A stretch of DNA of 64,000 nucleotides from Nonomuraea turcica (GCF_030718205.1 NZ_JAUZQF010000042.1:1-64000); one strand, 5' to 3'; counted from the stretch's first letter, positions 17,076 to 26,316 are shown. The notes: generated by a model from the sequence alone, not told the origin. Program-made: numbers and translations.

Positions 17076-18233
17076 ATGGGCGAACGCCCTGTCACGATGT
17101 TGAACGTCCTGTCGTTGTCCTCAGTGACATCTGCTTTCACCCCCATCACCCGTCTTGGTGCCGATGTGCTCCGGACAGGGACGCAGGTCGTCGGGAAGGT
17201 CTGCGACTGGGCGGGCGGCCTGCCAGCTGCGGTGCTGGCGATGCCCGCACCGCTGGTCAACCGTGGCAGGACCATTCCGCCTGCGGTTCTCTCCGCTACG
17301 GGGTCTCGTGTGGAAGTACGCCCGCCGGGTGTGGCCCCGATGACCGTGGCGTACGAGCGGCGCGGAACCGGTGAGCCGGTGGTCTTGCTGCACGGCCTCG
17401 GGTCGAACCGGCAGGCGTGGGACGCGGTGGTGCCGTTGCTCACGGTCGAGCGCGACGTGATCACGATAGATCTGCCGGGCTTTGGTGAGTCCCCCGATCT
17501 GCCCGACGGTCAGCCCCACGACCTGCCCACCGTGGTGGCTGGGCTGGACGTGGTGTTCACCGCGCTCGGGCTGGAGCGGCCGCATGTGGTCGGGCATTCC
17601 CTGGGCGGGCTGATCGCGTTGCGGCTAGGCCAGGCAGGTCTCGCCCGCAGTGTGACCGCGGTGGCCCCGGCCGGATTCTGGAGCCACACCGAGCGGTGGT
17701 ATGCCTTTGCCGTACTGAACGCGGCCCGTCAGATCGCGCGCCTGCCGGAGCCGATCACGGCTTGGCTCTCGCAGACGATCCTGGGGCAGGCGGCCTTGAC
17801 CGGCACCCTGTACATGCGCGCTGACCAGTCCGCGCCGGAGGCAGTGGCGGCGGCGCTGCGGGCACTACGCCAGGCGGTCGCGTTCCAGGCCGCCATGCGT
17901 GCCGGGCGTGCACGGGACCTGTTCGTCGGGGACATTCCCGACCTGCCGGTGACCATTGCCTGGGGCACAGCCGACCGGGTCCTGCCGGCGCGCCAGGCTG
18001 CGCGTGCGGCAGCCATGATCCCCCTGATGCGGATGGTGTGGCTGCCCGGATGCAGCCATATGCCTATGAACGACGCGCCTCAGCTGGTCGCGCAGGTCAT
18101 CTTGCAGGCCACCGCCCCAAGCTCCACGGCCGAGCGGAGTGTCGCGGACTCCAGGCCGGAGATCGCCATCCCTCGCCAGTCGACGGGCATTTCCTCATCG
18201 GAGTACCACGTACGTTTCGTGTTTGATGGCTAG
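17076..18233 (+). CDS. Alpha/beta hydrolase
   Basis: A 385-residue alpha/beta hydrolase. HGLGS forms the oxyanion region, the nucleophile elbow is GHSLGG, the acid is probably Asp in WGTADRVLP and the His is in GCSHMPM. About 85 N-terminal residues precede the fold and about 45 disordered residues follow it, longer than usual. An ATG at 17097 is an alternative start. Substrate unknown; it stands alone. Confidence 0.85.
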   Translation: MGERPVTMLNVLSLSSVTSAFTPITRLGADVLRTGTQVVGKVCDWAGGLPAAVLAMPAPLVNRGRTIPPAVLSATGSRVEVRPPGVAPMTVAYERRGTGEPVVLLHGLGSNRQAWDAVVPLLTVERDVITIDLPGFGESPDLPDGQPHDLPTVVAGLDVVFTALGLERPHVVGHSLGGLIALRLGQAGLARSVTAVAPAGFWSHTERWYAFAVLNAARQIARLPEPITAWLSQTILGQAALTGTLYMRADQSAPEAVAAALRALRQAVAFQAAMRAGRARDLFVGDIPDLPVTIAWGTADRVLPARQAARAAAMIPLMRMVWLPGCSHMPMNDAPQLVAQVILQATAPSSTAERSVADSRPEIAIPRQSTGISSSEYHVRFVFDG

Positions 18234-18779
18234 ACAGGGCCATGAATCTGTGGCATTACCTGCGACAACGCTGAGATAGAGCGCGACCGACTGCTCGTTC
18301 GGCTCGCGACGCTTCAGGATGCCGAGGGCATGTCGCGTTCTTCGACGCCGGCAACCTCGCGCTACCGGTGCCGGTCAGGGCCCGGCTCGTCCGACTCGCG
18401 AACGAACGAGTTCACAAAGCTCACACTGTTGTTGTCGCTGGTTCAGCCGATGTGAGGGCTGCCTCCCTGGAGGTAGTGCTGATCCTCAGCCGCATGGAGC
18501 GGTGCATGCCGTAGTTGTCGAGCTCGTGCCGGGGTACCCGGTGGACTTCCCGAGATTCCGGGCTCGGTGTTGGTTGCAGTTGAAGCTGTCGGAGTTCGCG
18601 CGTTGTTGTCGGTGCTCGTGTCGGTGTTCAGGTTTAGTTGCCGGATCACGCCTTCGATGCCGATCTTGGTGGTACGGAATCATCTGGAGAGGACACTCCG
18701 TAGTTCGGCCCGTTCTATGCAACCCGCGTCCGGGCTGGCGGCATCTCCTCTGGTGTGAAGCCATCTATCTGGGAGCCCC
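18234..18779. other. Gene-free stretch
   Basis: These 546 bases contain open frames on both strands but none has recognisable composition or motifs, and codon third-position GC is poor. It may be decayed DNA. The promoter of the second SigE-type factor should be near the right end. Confidence 0.4.
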
Positions 18780-19289
18780 ATGAGCCTTGATGAGGAGTAC
18801 ACCGCCTATGTGAGGGGCCGGCTGTCCTGGTTGCGGAAGATCGCCTACCCGTTGTGCCAGGACTGGCACCGCGCGGATGACCTGGTACAGACAGCGATAA
18901 CACGGCTCTACGTCAAATGGCGCCAGGCGCGGGCGGCCGACGACCTCGACGCCTACGTACGGGTGATGCTGATCCGGGTCTTCCTCGCCGAACAGCGAAG
19001 AGGCTGGTTTTCGCGGGTACGGCTGACGTCCGCGATATCCCACCAGCCGCTCGAAAGCGGCGACCGGGACATGGCCATGGACATCCACCGGGCCCTCACC
19101 GCCGTCCCTCCGCGCCAGCGCGCCACCCTCGTACTGCGCTTTCATTGCGATCTGAGCGTGGAGCAGACCGCCCACGTGCTGGGCTGCTCCACCGGAACCG
19201 TCAAGAGCCAGACCGCCCGCGGCCTCGCCACTCTGCGCGCGATGCTCGGCGAGCCGGAATCCCGTCTAGCACGTGCGGAGGAATGCTGA
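18780..19289 (+). CDS. SigE-family ECF RNA polymerase sigma factor (second)
   Basis: A 169-residue factor with region 2 (LSWLRKIAYPLCQDWHRADDLVQ) and region 4 (LPPRQ replaced by VPPRQRATLVLRFHCDLSVEQTAHVLGCSTGTVKSQ, core RQRATLVLRFHCDLS). It shares architecture with the factor at 10.7-11.2 kb but is not nearly identical. Its stop overlaps the start of a membrane-partner gene (TGATG). Confidence 0.88.
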   Translation: MSLDEEYTAYVRGRLSWLRKIAYPLCQDWHRADDLVQTAITRLYVKWRQARAADDLDAYVRVMLIRVFLAEQRRGWFSRVRLTSAISHQPLESGDRDMAMDIHRALTAVPPRQRATLVLRFHCDLSVEQTAHVLGCSTGTVKSQTARGLATLRAMLGEPESRLARAEEC

Positions 19290-19957
19290 TGGATGTCAAG
19301 CAGGTGTTCGACTCGCTGGCGCGCGAGGAGCAGCCGCCTACCGCGGTGGACGTGAACCATGCCATTGCGGCAGGACGCGCCATGCGCAGACGTCATCGTG
19401 CGGCCGTCGCCGGGATCACGGCGGCGGTGACGGTCGCGGCCGTCGTTGCGGCCTGGGTGGTTCGCCCGTGGCCGGGGCAGAGGGACGGTGTCGCCGTCGC
19501 TGTGCCCGCCGCGCCGTCCGCCACGGCCACGCCACGGCCCACTTACAAGGGATTCGCGGAACTGAAGAAGAAGTATCCCCCCAAGGGAAAGATCGCCTCC
19601 GTGCCACCGCTTGTCATGTGGCTGAGCGACGCGCCCCGCAAGAACGAGCTCTTCCTTTGCGAGAGCGGGCCGAACGGTAGCTCCTGCTCCGGATTTCCTC
19701 CACTCGCCGCCAACGAGTTCGCCCGCACGCAGGGCAAGCTTCGCGGTATAGGCGTCTGGTTCGGTGTGGCCAAGCACGACGTTCACGGGGTGACGGCTGT
19801 CACAAAGGACGGGGGGAAGCTTCCCGGGAACCTCACACGAAGTGTCGGAGCGGGGCTCGGGCTGTGGGCCGTGGAGTATCCCTCGGGAGCCGACGTGCGG
19901 ACGCTCGTCGTCATCGGCGCGAGGGGGGAGATCCTGCAGCGGATCCCACCCCAGTGA
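19289..19957 (+). CDS. Membrane-anchored partner of the second sigma factor
   Basis: A 222-residue protein with a basic cytosolic N-terminus (RAMRRRHRAAVAG), one membrane helix (about 39-60) and an extracytoplasmic domain with two cysteines (LFLCESGPNGSSCSG) that may form a disulphide. The ATG overlaps the sigma stop, and GGAGGA precedes it. Probably an anti-sigma or sensor component; the assignment is by context. Confidence 0.65.
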   Translation: MDVKQVFDSLAREEQPPTAVDVNHAIAAGRAMRRRHRAAVAGITAAVTVAAVVAAWVVRPWPGQRDGVAVAVPAAPSATATPRPTYKGFAELKKKYPPKGKIASVPPLVMWLSDAPRKNELFLCESGPNGSSCSGFPPLAANEFARTQGKLRGIGVWFGVAKHDVHGVTAVTKDGGKLPGNLTRSVGAGLGLWAVEYPSGADVRTLVVIGARGEILQRIPPQ

Positions 19958-20164
19958 CGAGCCTGACGGTCCACCATGGCCCGCCCGGTCATTTCGCTGC
20001 TGCCGCGCCCCCGGATCGGGTCTCGATGGTCTACCGACAATACGATTCATCCGAAAGGGACATTGGTCGGCCGCTGGTGGCCAGGCGGGCGCTCCAGGAA
20101 CCGGTCGATCGCCTCGTCCTGGTAAGCGTGGGGCGTGATTTCAGCACGCCCTACAGCAAGAAGA

Positions 20165-20196
20165 CCCCCGAACTCGGGGTATTCCCGAGCCGGGGG
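20165..20196 (-). terminator. Intrinsic terminator of the DUF4190 gene
   Basis: On the minus strand CCCCCGGCTCGGG and CCCCGAGTTCGGGGG pair around a 4-nt AATA loop and are followed by TCTTCTT. It lies just beyond the stop of the minus-strand gene and may also stop the convergent sigma operon. Confidence 0.65.
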
Positions 20197-20216
20197 CCTA
20201 GTTGGGCGGGAGCTAA

Positions 20217-20681
20217 TTAGCTGTTAATGCCCGCCCAGACGATGCCCGCCAGGATGCTGACGGTGATCGCGATGGGGCCGAGAACGATGCCGGTGATCGC
20301 CATGCCTTGCCCCTTGCCCACTTTGTTCGCGCGACTCATGCCGAGTCCCCCAAAGACGCAGGCCATAACGCCAAGAACAAACCCCAGCCCCGGAATGACG
20401 AACGCATTGAGGAGACCGAGGACGCCTTGAATGAGTGATGCAACCGCGAAATTGTTATTGGCAGGAAGAGGCCTGGGGAGACCTGGGTACATGGGGGTCT
20501 GGCCCGCGTGTGAACGCATCCCCTGAGTGTGAGAGCCAGAGTGATAGGGCGGTTGCGCGCCATACGGCCCCTGAGGGTATGGGGCGGAAGCAGGTCCGGG
20601 CTGGCCATATCCCGGATGTGCCTGGTACTCCCCTGGCGGATATCCCGGCTGCTGAGGATCTTGGGGGTAATGCGGCTGCAT
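20217..20681 (-). CDS. Proline/glycine-rich DUF4190 membrane protein
   Basis: A 154-residue protein. The first 75 residues are Pro/Tyr/Gln/Gly-rich repeats (PQQPGYPPGEY, PGYGQPGPASAPYPQG), followed by two membrane helices separated by GGLGMSRANKVGKGQG, typical of DUF4190 proteins in actinomycetes. Function unknown; the disordered N-terminus probably faces the cytosol. Confidence 0.75.
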   Translation of the reverse strand: MQPHYPQDPQQPGYPPGEYQAHPGYGQPGPASAPYPQGPYGAQPPYHSGSHTQGMRSHAGQTPMYPGLPRPLPANNNFAVASLIQGVLGLLNAFVIPGLGFVLGVMACVFGGLGMSRANKVGKGQGMAITGIVLGPIAITVSILAGIVWAGINS

Positions 20682-20912
20682 AGTGAGTATGTCGCTTCTA
20701 GGGACGACTTCGTTGACACGTTCCAAGTAACAAATCAATGACGTTACTGGCGCGATCTCACTGCCCGTTACGTGCAGAATTTCCGGATAGGCGCAGCATG
20801 AGCACCGTAGCCGGAACAGCCAGGTCGACCAGAGACCAACCTTTCCCTTCCCCAAATGTCTCCGTCAATGGATCCAGCACCTACACCTGGACGAGCAGGG
20901 GGTAGCGGCTCG

Positions 20913-21650
20913 TCAGCCTGCGACGGGGACGGCGTGACCATCCTGTTGCATGTGGAACACCGTGCCGTAGAGCCCGAGCGGCGTCAGTCGCACCGCGTAA
21001 TTCTCGACTACAGCGGTACCGTATTCGGTGAGGACCTGCAGGATCGCGGCAAGTGGGTCGCCCTGCCGCGCCGCGACCATATCCCAGGACCACTGCCCGG
21101 TCCGGCCTACGGCGACTCGGCGCAGCTCACTGACAGGCACACTGCCTGGTGCCCGGAGCAGCGCGACCAGCAGCACGGGGACGAGCATATGGAAGGCGTC
21201 GTTGAAAGGGGGCAGAGCGTCCTCAGCGTCCGGGTCCTGGTCGAGGAGCTCGTCGAGGAGATCGATCTCAAGTTGGTCCGTGATGTTGGCGACGATTACT
21301 CCGTACATGCCTTTCGCCCACATCTCGACCGCCTGCGCGTCGGAGACCTCAGGCCAGGCGAAGGCGAGTTCCTTGGCGAAGAACCCCTCTTCGACCTCCA
21401 GGAAGCCTACGTTTGCAGCCACCCAGAACACGTGGTTCTCCTCACGGTTGTCGGGCGGGAGGTCGTCCGGCTCATACCCGAGCTGCTCCGCGCCCCTGGC
21501 GTACTCGGCTGCCCGCGTCAACGAGGGGCTCTGACGCGCGTCCGCGGCCAGCTCATGCAGATCGGCGAACCGCACGGGCGGGAGCGTGGCGAGCTCATCG
21601 GCGTCGAAGTCGAAGAGTCCAGGGGCATCGTCAAATTCGTCAAGATCCAT
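20913..21650 (-). CDS. Hypothetical acidic protein
   Basis: A 245-residue soluble, strongly acidic protein (N-terminus MDLDEFDDAPGLFDFDADEL). The final 90 residues contain LRRVAVGRTGQWSWDM..LQVLTEYGTAVVENYAVRLTPLGLYG, which resembles a winged-helix segment of the kind found in IrrE/plasmid-type proteins, but I do not recognise the family. It is just downstream of an IS remnant. Confidence 0.55.
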   Translation of the reverse strand: MDLDEFDDAPGLFDFDADELATLPPVRFADLHELAADARQSPSLTRAAEYARGAEQLGYEPDDLPPDNREENHVFWVAANVGFLEVEEGFFAKELAFAWPEVSDAQAVEMWAKGMYGVIVANITDQLEIDLLDELLDQDPDAEDALPPFNDAFHMLVPVLLVALLRAPGSVPVSELRRVAVGRTGQWSWDMVAARQGDPLAAILQVLTEYGTAVVENYAVRLTPLGLYGTVFHMQQDGHAVPVAG

Positions 21651-21689
21651 CCAGCCAGCCTATTCAGCCACGCCCCGCCTCCGCTAAGG

Positions 21690-21985
21690 GTTTCCACGCC
21701 CTCCAGCACCTCGGCGTTGCCCTGCAACGAGTACCCCGCCTCGATCAGCAGCCGCCGCACGGTGTCGTCACTGACCGGATGCCCCTGGCGGGTCAACTCG
21801 GTGGCGAGCGTGTTCAACGACCACGCCGTCCAGCGCAGCGGCGACTCCGGATCGCCCCGAGAGGCCGGCTTCACCAGCGCATCCAGCGCCGCGGGCAGCC
21901 CGGGGTCGAGCTGCCCGGCGCGCTTGCGGTCCGCTCCGGAGCGAGGCGTCCGGCCCTCGGCCGGCGGACGGCGCCCCTCGTTTCG
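21690..21985 (-). pseudogene. ISAzo13-family transposase remnant
   Basis: The minus-strand frame reads GRTPRSGADRKRAGQLDPGLPAALDALV then RGDPESPLRWT, LATELTRQGHPVSDDTVRRLL and AGYSLQGNAEVLEG. These are the signature blocks of the N-terminal third of ISAzo13-type transposases. No catalytic DDE domain follows, and the frame runs into the unrelated acidic-protein gene. It is a truncated leftover. Confidence 0.75.
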
Positions 21986-21992
21986 GGTGGTC

Positions 21993-22808
21993 TTATATCG
22001 AGTAGGCGCCGGAGGCGAGGGCGATGACGCCGACCACGGTGATCAGGAGCGCCGAGCCGGGGTGCATGGCGATGGAGATGCGGATGTCCTGCTTCTTCCA
22101 GGCGAGCCAGATGCCCGGGTAGAGGAAGACGAGCTTGGACAGGACTGTCCATGGGGCCCAGAAGTGGTACATCGAGAAGAAGAAGGTGTTGAAGAACGGG
22201 GCCCACTTGCCGAGTTGCGGGAGGCGGGGCAGCAGGAAGCCGCGGAAGTAGTACTCCTCGAGCAGGGGCAGGGTGAAGCCGGTGAACGGCGCGCAGATGA
22301 GCAGCGTGGTGAGCACGAGCTCCTGCGGGTAGCCCTGGAGGTAGGCGGTGCCGTCGGGGCCGGCGCCCTGGTAGTCCACCCAGGTGAAGAACCAGTCGTA
22401 GACGATGTTGTCCAGCGGGGTCAGTGAGAGCGAGACCACGCTCATCCACACGAGGCACGCGGTCCCGAGCCAGAAGACCTTGCCGCGCGAGACCGGTTTG
22501 TCGCGGTAGTGGACGACGCCCTTCATCGTGAAGCGGCCGGTCTGCTTCTTGCCCAGCCACAGCAGGAAGAGCTGGAGCGGGAAGAGCACAACCGCGAGGG
22601 CGATGGCCCAGGCCAGGAAGATCGGGAAGTCCATCGCCCGGACCAGGGGGGCCGCGAGGAACGCGTACACGGCGACGATGACCGCGCCGGGCACCAGGTG
22701 CAGTGCGATGGAGAACGGGACGGAGTGACGGTCGGCGAGGAGCTTGGCGACGAAGCCTTTCGGCTGGGCGCCCTGGGTGTCGGCCGGGGGCCGCATTGCT
22801 GTATCCAT
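21993..22808 (-). CDS. CPBP family intramembrane glutamic protease
   Basis: A 271-residue multi-pass membrane protein with the CPBP/Rce1 motifs: LLEEYYFRGFLLPRL (EExxxR), FNTFFFSMYHFW (FxxxH) and a final His in AMHPG. The family contains prenyl-type endopeptidases and bacteriocin self-immunity proteins. The ATG at 22808 starts before the first helix. It appears monocistronic. Confidence 0.85.
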   Translation of the reverse strand: MDTAMRPPADTQGAQPKGFVAKLLADRHSVPFSIALHLVPGAVIVAVYAFLAAPLVRAMDFPIFLAWAIALAVVLFPLQLFLLWLGKKQTGRFTMKGVVHYRDKPVSRGKVFWLGTACLVWMSVVSLSLTPLDNIVYDWFFTWVDYQGAGPDGTAYLQGYPQELVLTTLLICAPFTGFTLPLLEEYYFRGFLLPRLPQLGKWAPFFNTFFFSMYHFWAPWTVLSKLVFLYPGIWLAWKKQDIRISIAMHPGSALLITVVGVIALASGAYSI

Positions 22809-23028
22809 GCCGAGAATCGTGGCCCCGCGACCCGACACGGAGCTGACATCGCTCTGATACGGCTTCGAGCCGCCGTGAAAGGCGCAGGTTACGGTGGGTG
22901 CGGACCGGGCGGGAGCCATCGGGTCGCTCCCGCGTCGCGGGTTCGACGGGGATCGGAATTATCTCCAGGAGCTGCTGTAGGGCGACGCCGCCCCGGACGG
23001 GGCGTGGCGAGCGAAGACTGGAGGGAGA

Positions 23029-24339
23029 CTAGGGCTGCTGGTAGAGGTCGGGGATCCCGTCGTGGTCGGAGTCCGCGGTCTCGGCCTGATGGATTCTCCG
23101 GTAGAGGCGGGCACGCAGCCGAAGGATCACTGTGGCCAGCAAGGCCGCGGCCAGGGAGCCGGCCAGGACCGCGATCTTGACCCGCGCGTCGGTCTCGCCC
23201 GTACCGAATGCCAGCTCTCCGATCAGCAACGACACGGTGAACCCGATGCCGGCCAGAACGGCCAGCCCGGCCATGTCGATCCAGGCAAGCCCTTCGTCCA
23301 GGGTGGCGCGGGTGAAGCGGGCCATCAGCCAGGTGGCAGCGAGGATGCCGACCGGCTTGCCGACCAGCAGCCCTGCGACGATCCCCATCGCCACGGGGTC
23401 ACTCAGCGTGCCGGCCAGACCGTCGAGGCCGCCGAGGCCGACTCCGGCGGAGAAGAACGCGAAGACAGGTACGGCCACACCGGCGGAGATCGGCCGGAAC
23501 CGGTGCTCGAAGTGCTCGGCCAGCCCCGGACCATCCGGGGTGCCATTGCGGGTGCCGGCCGGTGGTGTCCGGGACAGTACGGGGACGGTCAGCGCCAGCA
23601 GCACCCCGGCCACGGTGGCGTGCACCCCCGAGGCGTGCACCAGCGCCCAGCAGGCGAACGCCAGCGGCAGCAGCAGCCACCACGCCCGCACCCCGCGCCG
23701 CACCAGTACAGCGAAGACCGCCAGCGGCACCATCGCTGCCAGCAGCGGGAGCATCGACAGGTGCGAGGTGTAGAAGGTGGCGATGATGGTGATGGCGATC
23801 AGGTCGTCCACCACCGCCAGGGTCAGCAGGAAGGTGCGCAGCGCGTCCGGCAGGGAGCGGCCGATCACCGCGAGCACCGCCAGGGCGAAGGCGATGTCGG
23901 TGGCGGTCGGGATCGCCCAGCCTTTGGCTCCCGATCCGCCGGCGACCGTCAGGTACACCAGTGCGGGCACCACCACACCGCCGACCGCCGCGGCCACCGG
24001 CACCGCGGCCCGGCGCAGGTCACGCAGGTCGCCGGCGACGAACTCCCGTTTGAGCTCCAGGCCGGCCACGAAGAAGAAGATGGCCAGCAGCCCGTCCGCC
24101 GCCCAGGTGGCCAGGTCGAGGTTCAGATGCAGCGCGGCGGGCCCGGCCTCGATCGTCCGCAGGTCCTGGTAAGTCTGCGCCCACGGGGAGTTGGCCCAGA
24201 TCAGTGCGGCGAGCGCGGCGGCCAGCAGCAGCGCCCCGCCGATGGTCTCCTTGCGCAGGATGTCGGCGATGCGTCGCGCTTCTGGCCACGTACTCCGGTT
24301 GAACAGGCGGGGAGTGCGTGTGGCGGTGGTGCCGGGCAT
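23029..24339 (-). CDS. nhaA: Na+/H+ antiporter NhaA
   Basis: A 436-residue NhaA antiporter. The ion-binding aspartates are in LAVVDDLIAI, the unwound-helix motif is IPTATDIAFALAVL and KPVGI follows in helix 10. The ATG at 24339 has GGAG at good spacing; a GTG at 24375 would extend it by 12 residues. The C-terminus carries an extra DSDHDGIPDLY segment, a thrombospondin-3/EF-loop-like calcium motif absent from the standard family. A 23-nt leader element shared with another gene lies upstream. Confidence 0.95.
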   Translation of the reverse strand: MPGTTATRTPRLFNRSTWPEARRIADILRKETIGGALLLAAALAALIWANSPWAQTYQDLRTIEAGPAALHLNLDLATWAADGLLAIFFFVAGLELKREFVAGDLRDLRRAAVPVAAAVGGVVVPALVYLTVAGGSGAKGWAIPTATDIAFALAVLAVIGRSLPDALRTFLLTLAVVDDLIAITIIATFYTSHLSMLPLLAAMVPLAVFAVLVRRGVRAWWLLLPLAFACWALVHASGVHATVAGVLLALTVPVLSRTPPAGTRNGTPDGPGLAEHFEHRFRPISAGVAVPVFAFFSAGVGLGGLDGLAGTLSDPVAMGIVAGLLVGKPVGILAATWLMARFTRATLDEGLAWIDMAGLAVLAGIGFTVSLLIGELAFGTGETDARVKIAVLAGSLAAALLATVILRLRARLYRRIHQAETADSDHDGIPDLYQQP

Positions 24340-24377
24340 GAAACTCCGCTCTAGGGGAGGGGTCGGGTCGCTCACTT

Positions 24378-24400
24378 GCCGACCAGGCTTCCCGGCACAC
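24378..24400 (-). repeat. 23-nt element shared with the glycosyltransferase leader
   Basis: Identical to 4432-4454 and in the same orientation, upstream of nhaA. A separate 14-nt direct repeat (TCGCTCACTTGCCG) spans 24368-24381 and 24463-24476 and overlaps this element. Could be a leader RNA or the scar of a mobile element. Confidence 0.5.
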
Positions 24401-24702
24401 CTGTCAAGAAGCTATCAGGACACGCAAAGAGTCACATAACGGGCTGTTCAGCTCCGCATGACTCGCTCACTTGCCGTCGGGAGGTTGCCGGACGATCTTC
24501 TTGCCGCGCCTATTGCATGAGACAGAGCCACCCACGCTGCACCGACCGGCAGGGGCTGACGGTGTGGCGCATTCGTGCCCTGTCGGAGTTGGGAGCCAAC
24601 GACCTGCTGCGATCCGGTCGGCTCGATCGGCTGCAGGAGGCACAGCAGCGTGCCGAGGAGGTCGGCATGCTGGCCAGGGCCGCAGTGCTGGACGTAATAG
24701 GC
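24401..24702. other. Gene-free stretch
   Basis: Apart from the second copy of a 14-nt direct repeat at 24463-24476, nothing is supported in these 302 bases. Open frames present do not look coding. Confidence 0.4.
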
Positions 24703-26316
24703 TCAAGCACCCAGGAGATCGTGCAGAGGCCAGCCGTCCTTGTCGCCTGCCATGCGAAGGCACAGGCCAGCGCGGCTGGCCAGGTCGAGCGGTGCGATCC
24801 CGGTGATGGCATGGCCGTGGGCGAGGCGATCCAGTGTGGCGCCGACGAGTGGGCCGGCGGTCCGAACGGTGGCGGCCAGCGCGACGGATCGAGTGGAGCC
24901 TCCGTGGAGGACGATGTTCCGCTGTCGGTAGAGGCGGCGGAACGTACCCCGGAGATAGCCGTTTACCCGGTGAAGGGTCTTTACCGGATCCGTGACCAGT
25001 TCCCGTGTCCGCTCGAAGGCGGCCGCGGTGGTGAGGTCGCATGCCGGGCGGCTGGGTTGGGACACCAGCCACTCGGCCAGGCGTCTGGAACGTTCCCGGT
25101 TGTTGTCGCCGATGAGGTTCAGATCGTGGTGGAGCCGAGGATCCGCCTGCCTTATCTTGGGCGTGTGGCTCAGTGCGGTCAGTTCGGCGCGTGGCCATCC
25201 TGCGGTCACCAGTGCGGCCGCCCGGTCGGCGGAGACCACGCGGCCCTCCTCGTGGTCGGCGTCGTCCGTGTCGCAGAAGAGCAGCGACTCCAGCGCGGCC
25301 CACGCGCCCGCTACCGCGGTGCTCGGCGAGCTTTCGGTCAGCGGGGCGGCCAACTCCAGCGCGTCGTCGATCCGGGCGCCGTCGGAGCCTAGCTCCGGGA
25401 GTTCGTACAGCAGGCCGACACGTTCCAGCGAGAGTACGGTCACCGCGGCGTCGCCACGGTAGAAGTCTTGAGGCTCGGCCAGACCGGACAGGAAGATCTG
25501 AGGGTGGACGTCGAGGAACGTCTGCCCGCGCCGGTATCGGACCCGGTTCCGGATGCGGTCGAAACGTTCCGTGATCTCATGGAGCGCCGCGACGTGATCC
25601 CGGGCACGGACGCGGAACAGCAGGCCGCCGCTGGCACGGATGGACGCGACGTCTGGGAAGTCCGTGCTGAGCCGCCGACTCACTTCCTCCTGGGACAGCC
25701 AATGAGAAGACTTCTCCGCAACCTGTGCCGCCGGCAGTTTGTCCCGGAGGATGATCATTCCTTCGTACTCACGATCGCCCCGAGCTTCGAGTTCCAGGAA
25801 CAGCTCGATCAAGTCGACCGCAGTTCCAGCCGCCCGGAGGCGCGTCTTGATCTCGCTGTAGAGATAGTCCTGGTGGAATCCCATGTCGAGCATGTGCGCC
25901 GCGATGCACCGAGCGGCACGTTCGACATGGACCGTTCCTGCCACAAGCAAGTCGCGCCATCGGCGCAGATACCCGTCAGCCACGAGGTCGGCGAGGAGCG
26001 ACATGGTGCGCTGACTCCGCGCTCCCGGCTTGATCGGGCCGCTGCATGCTCTGTGGATCTCCCGCCGCAACTCACCGTCCCCAATCGCGCTGTCGGTCCT
26101 GAGCCTGGGCAACAGGGACTCTCGGACATACCACGCCAAGGTCCTCGGATGGAGGACATGGCGTCCCACCCAGTCGGCTGCCTCGACCGCCTCCCGCATC
26201 GCCAAGACCGTCCCGAGATCCCACAGCCGCCGGTGCCAGGGCTGCCAGGATTCGAGAAGCTCTCCGACGCGGGCGCGAACCAGTGCGTCGGCATCAGAGG
26301 GGATGGCGATCGCCAC
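24703..26316 (-). CDS. Large protein with a C-terminal HEPN-like RNxxxH motif
   Basis: A 537-residue, mostly helical protein with no membrane segment or signal. I recognise no full-length family. Near the C-terminus is LYRQRNIVLHGG, with R466 and H471 in the R-N-x3-H arrangement of HEPN ribonuclease domains, followed by helices as in such domains (ApeA/Swt1-type proteins). If real, it may be an RNase of a defence or stress system. There is no antitoxin-like partner beside it: the neighbours are nhaA and a decayed region. Confidence 0.6.
   Translation of the reverse strand: MAIAIPSDADALVRARVGELLESWQPWHRRLWDLGTVLAMREAVEAADWVGRHVLHPRTLAWYVRESLLPRLRTDSAIGDGELRREIHRACSGPIKPGARSQRTMSLLADLVADGYLRRWRDLLVAGTVHVERAARCIAAHMLDMGFHQDYLYSEIKTRLRAAGTAVDLIELFLELEARGDREYEGMIILRDKLPAAQVAEKSSHWLSQEEVSRRLSTDFPDVASIRASGGLLFRVRARDHVAALHEITERFDRIRNRVRYRRGQTFLDVHPQIFLSGLAEPQDFYRGDAAVTVLSLERVGLLYELPELGSDGARIDDALELAAPLTESSPSTAVAGAWAALESLLFCDTDDADHEEGRVVSADRAAALVTAGWPRAELTALSHTPKIRQADPRLHHDLNLIGDNNRERSRRLAEWLVSQPSRPACDLTTAAAFERTRELVTDPVKTLHRVNGYLRGTFRRLYRQRNIVLHGGSTRSVALAATVRTAGPLVGATLDRLAHGHAITGIAPLDLASRAGLCLRMAGDKDGWPLHDLLGA

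Noticed and set aside
18319..18783. 154-codon frame in the 18.2-18.8 kb gap
   Set aside because: Cys/Arg-rich composition, no family resemblance, no ribosome site, and it runs into the start of the sigma gene.
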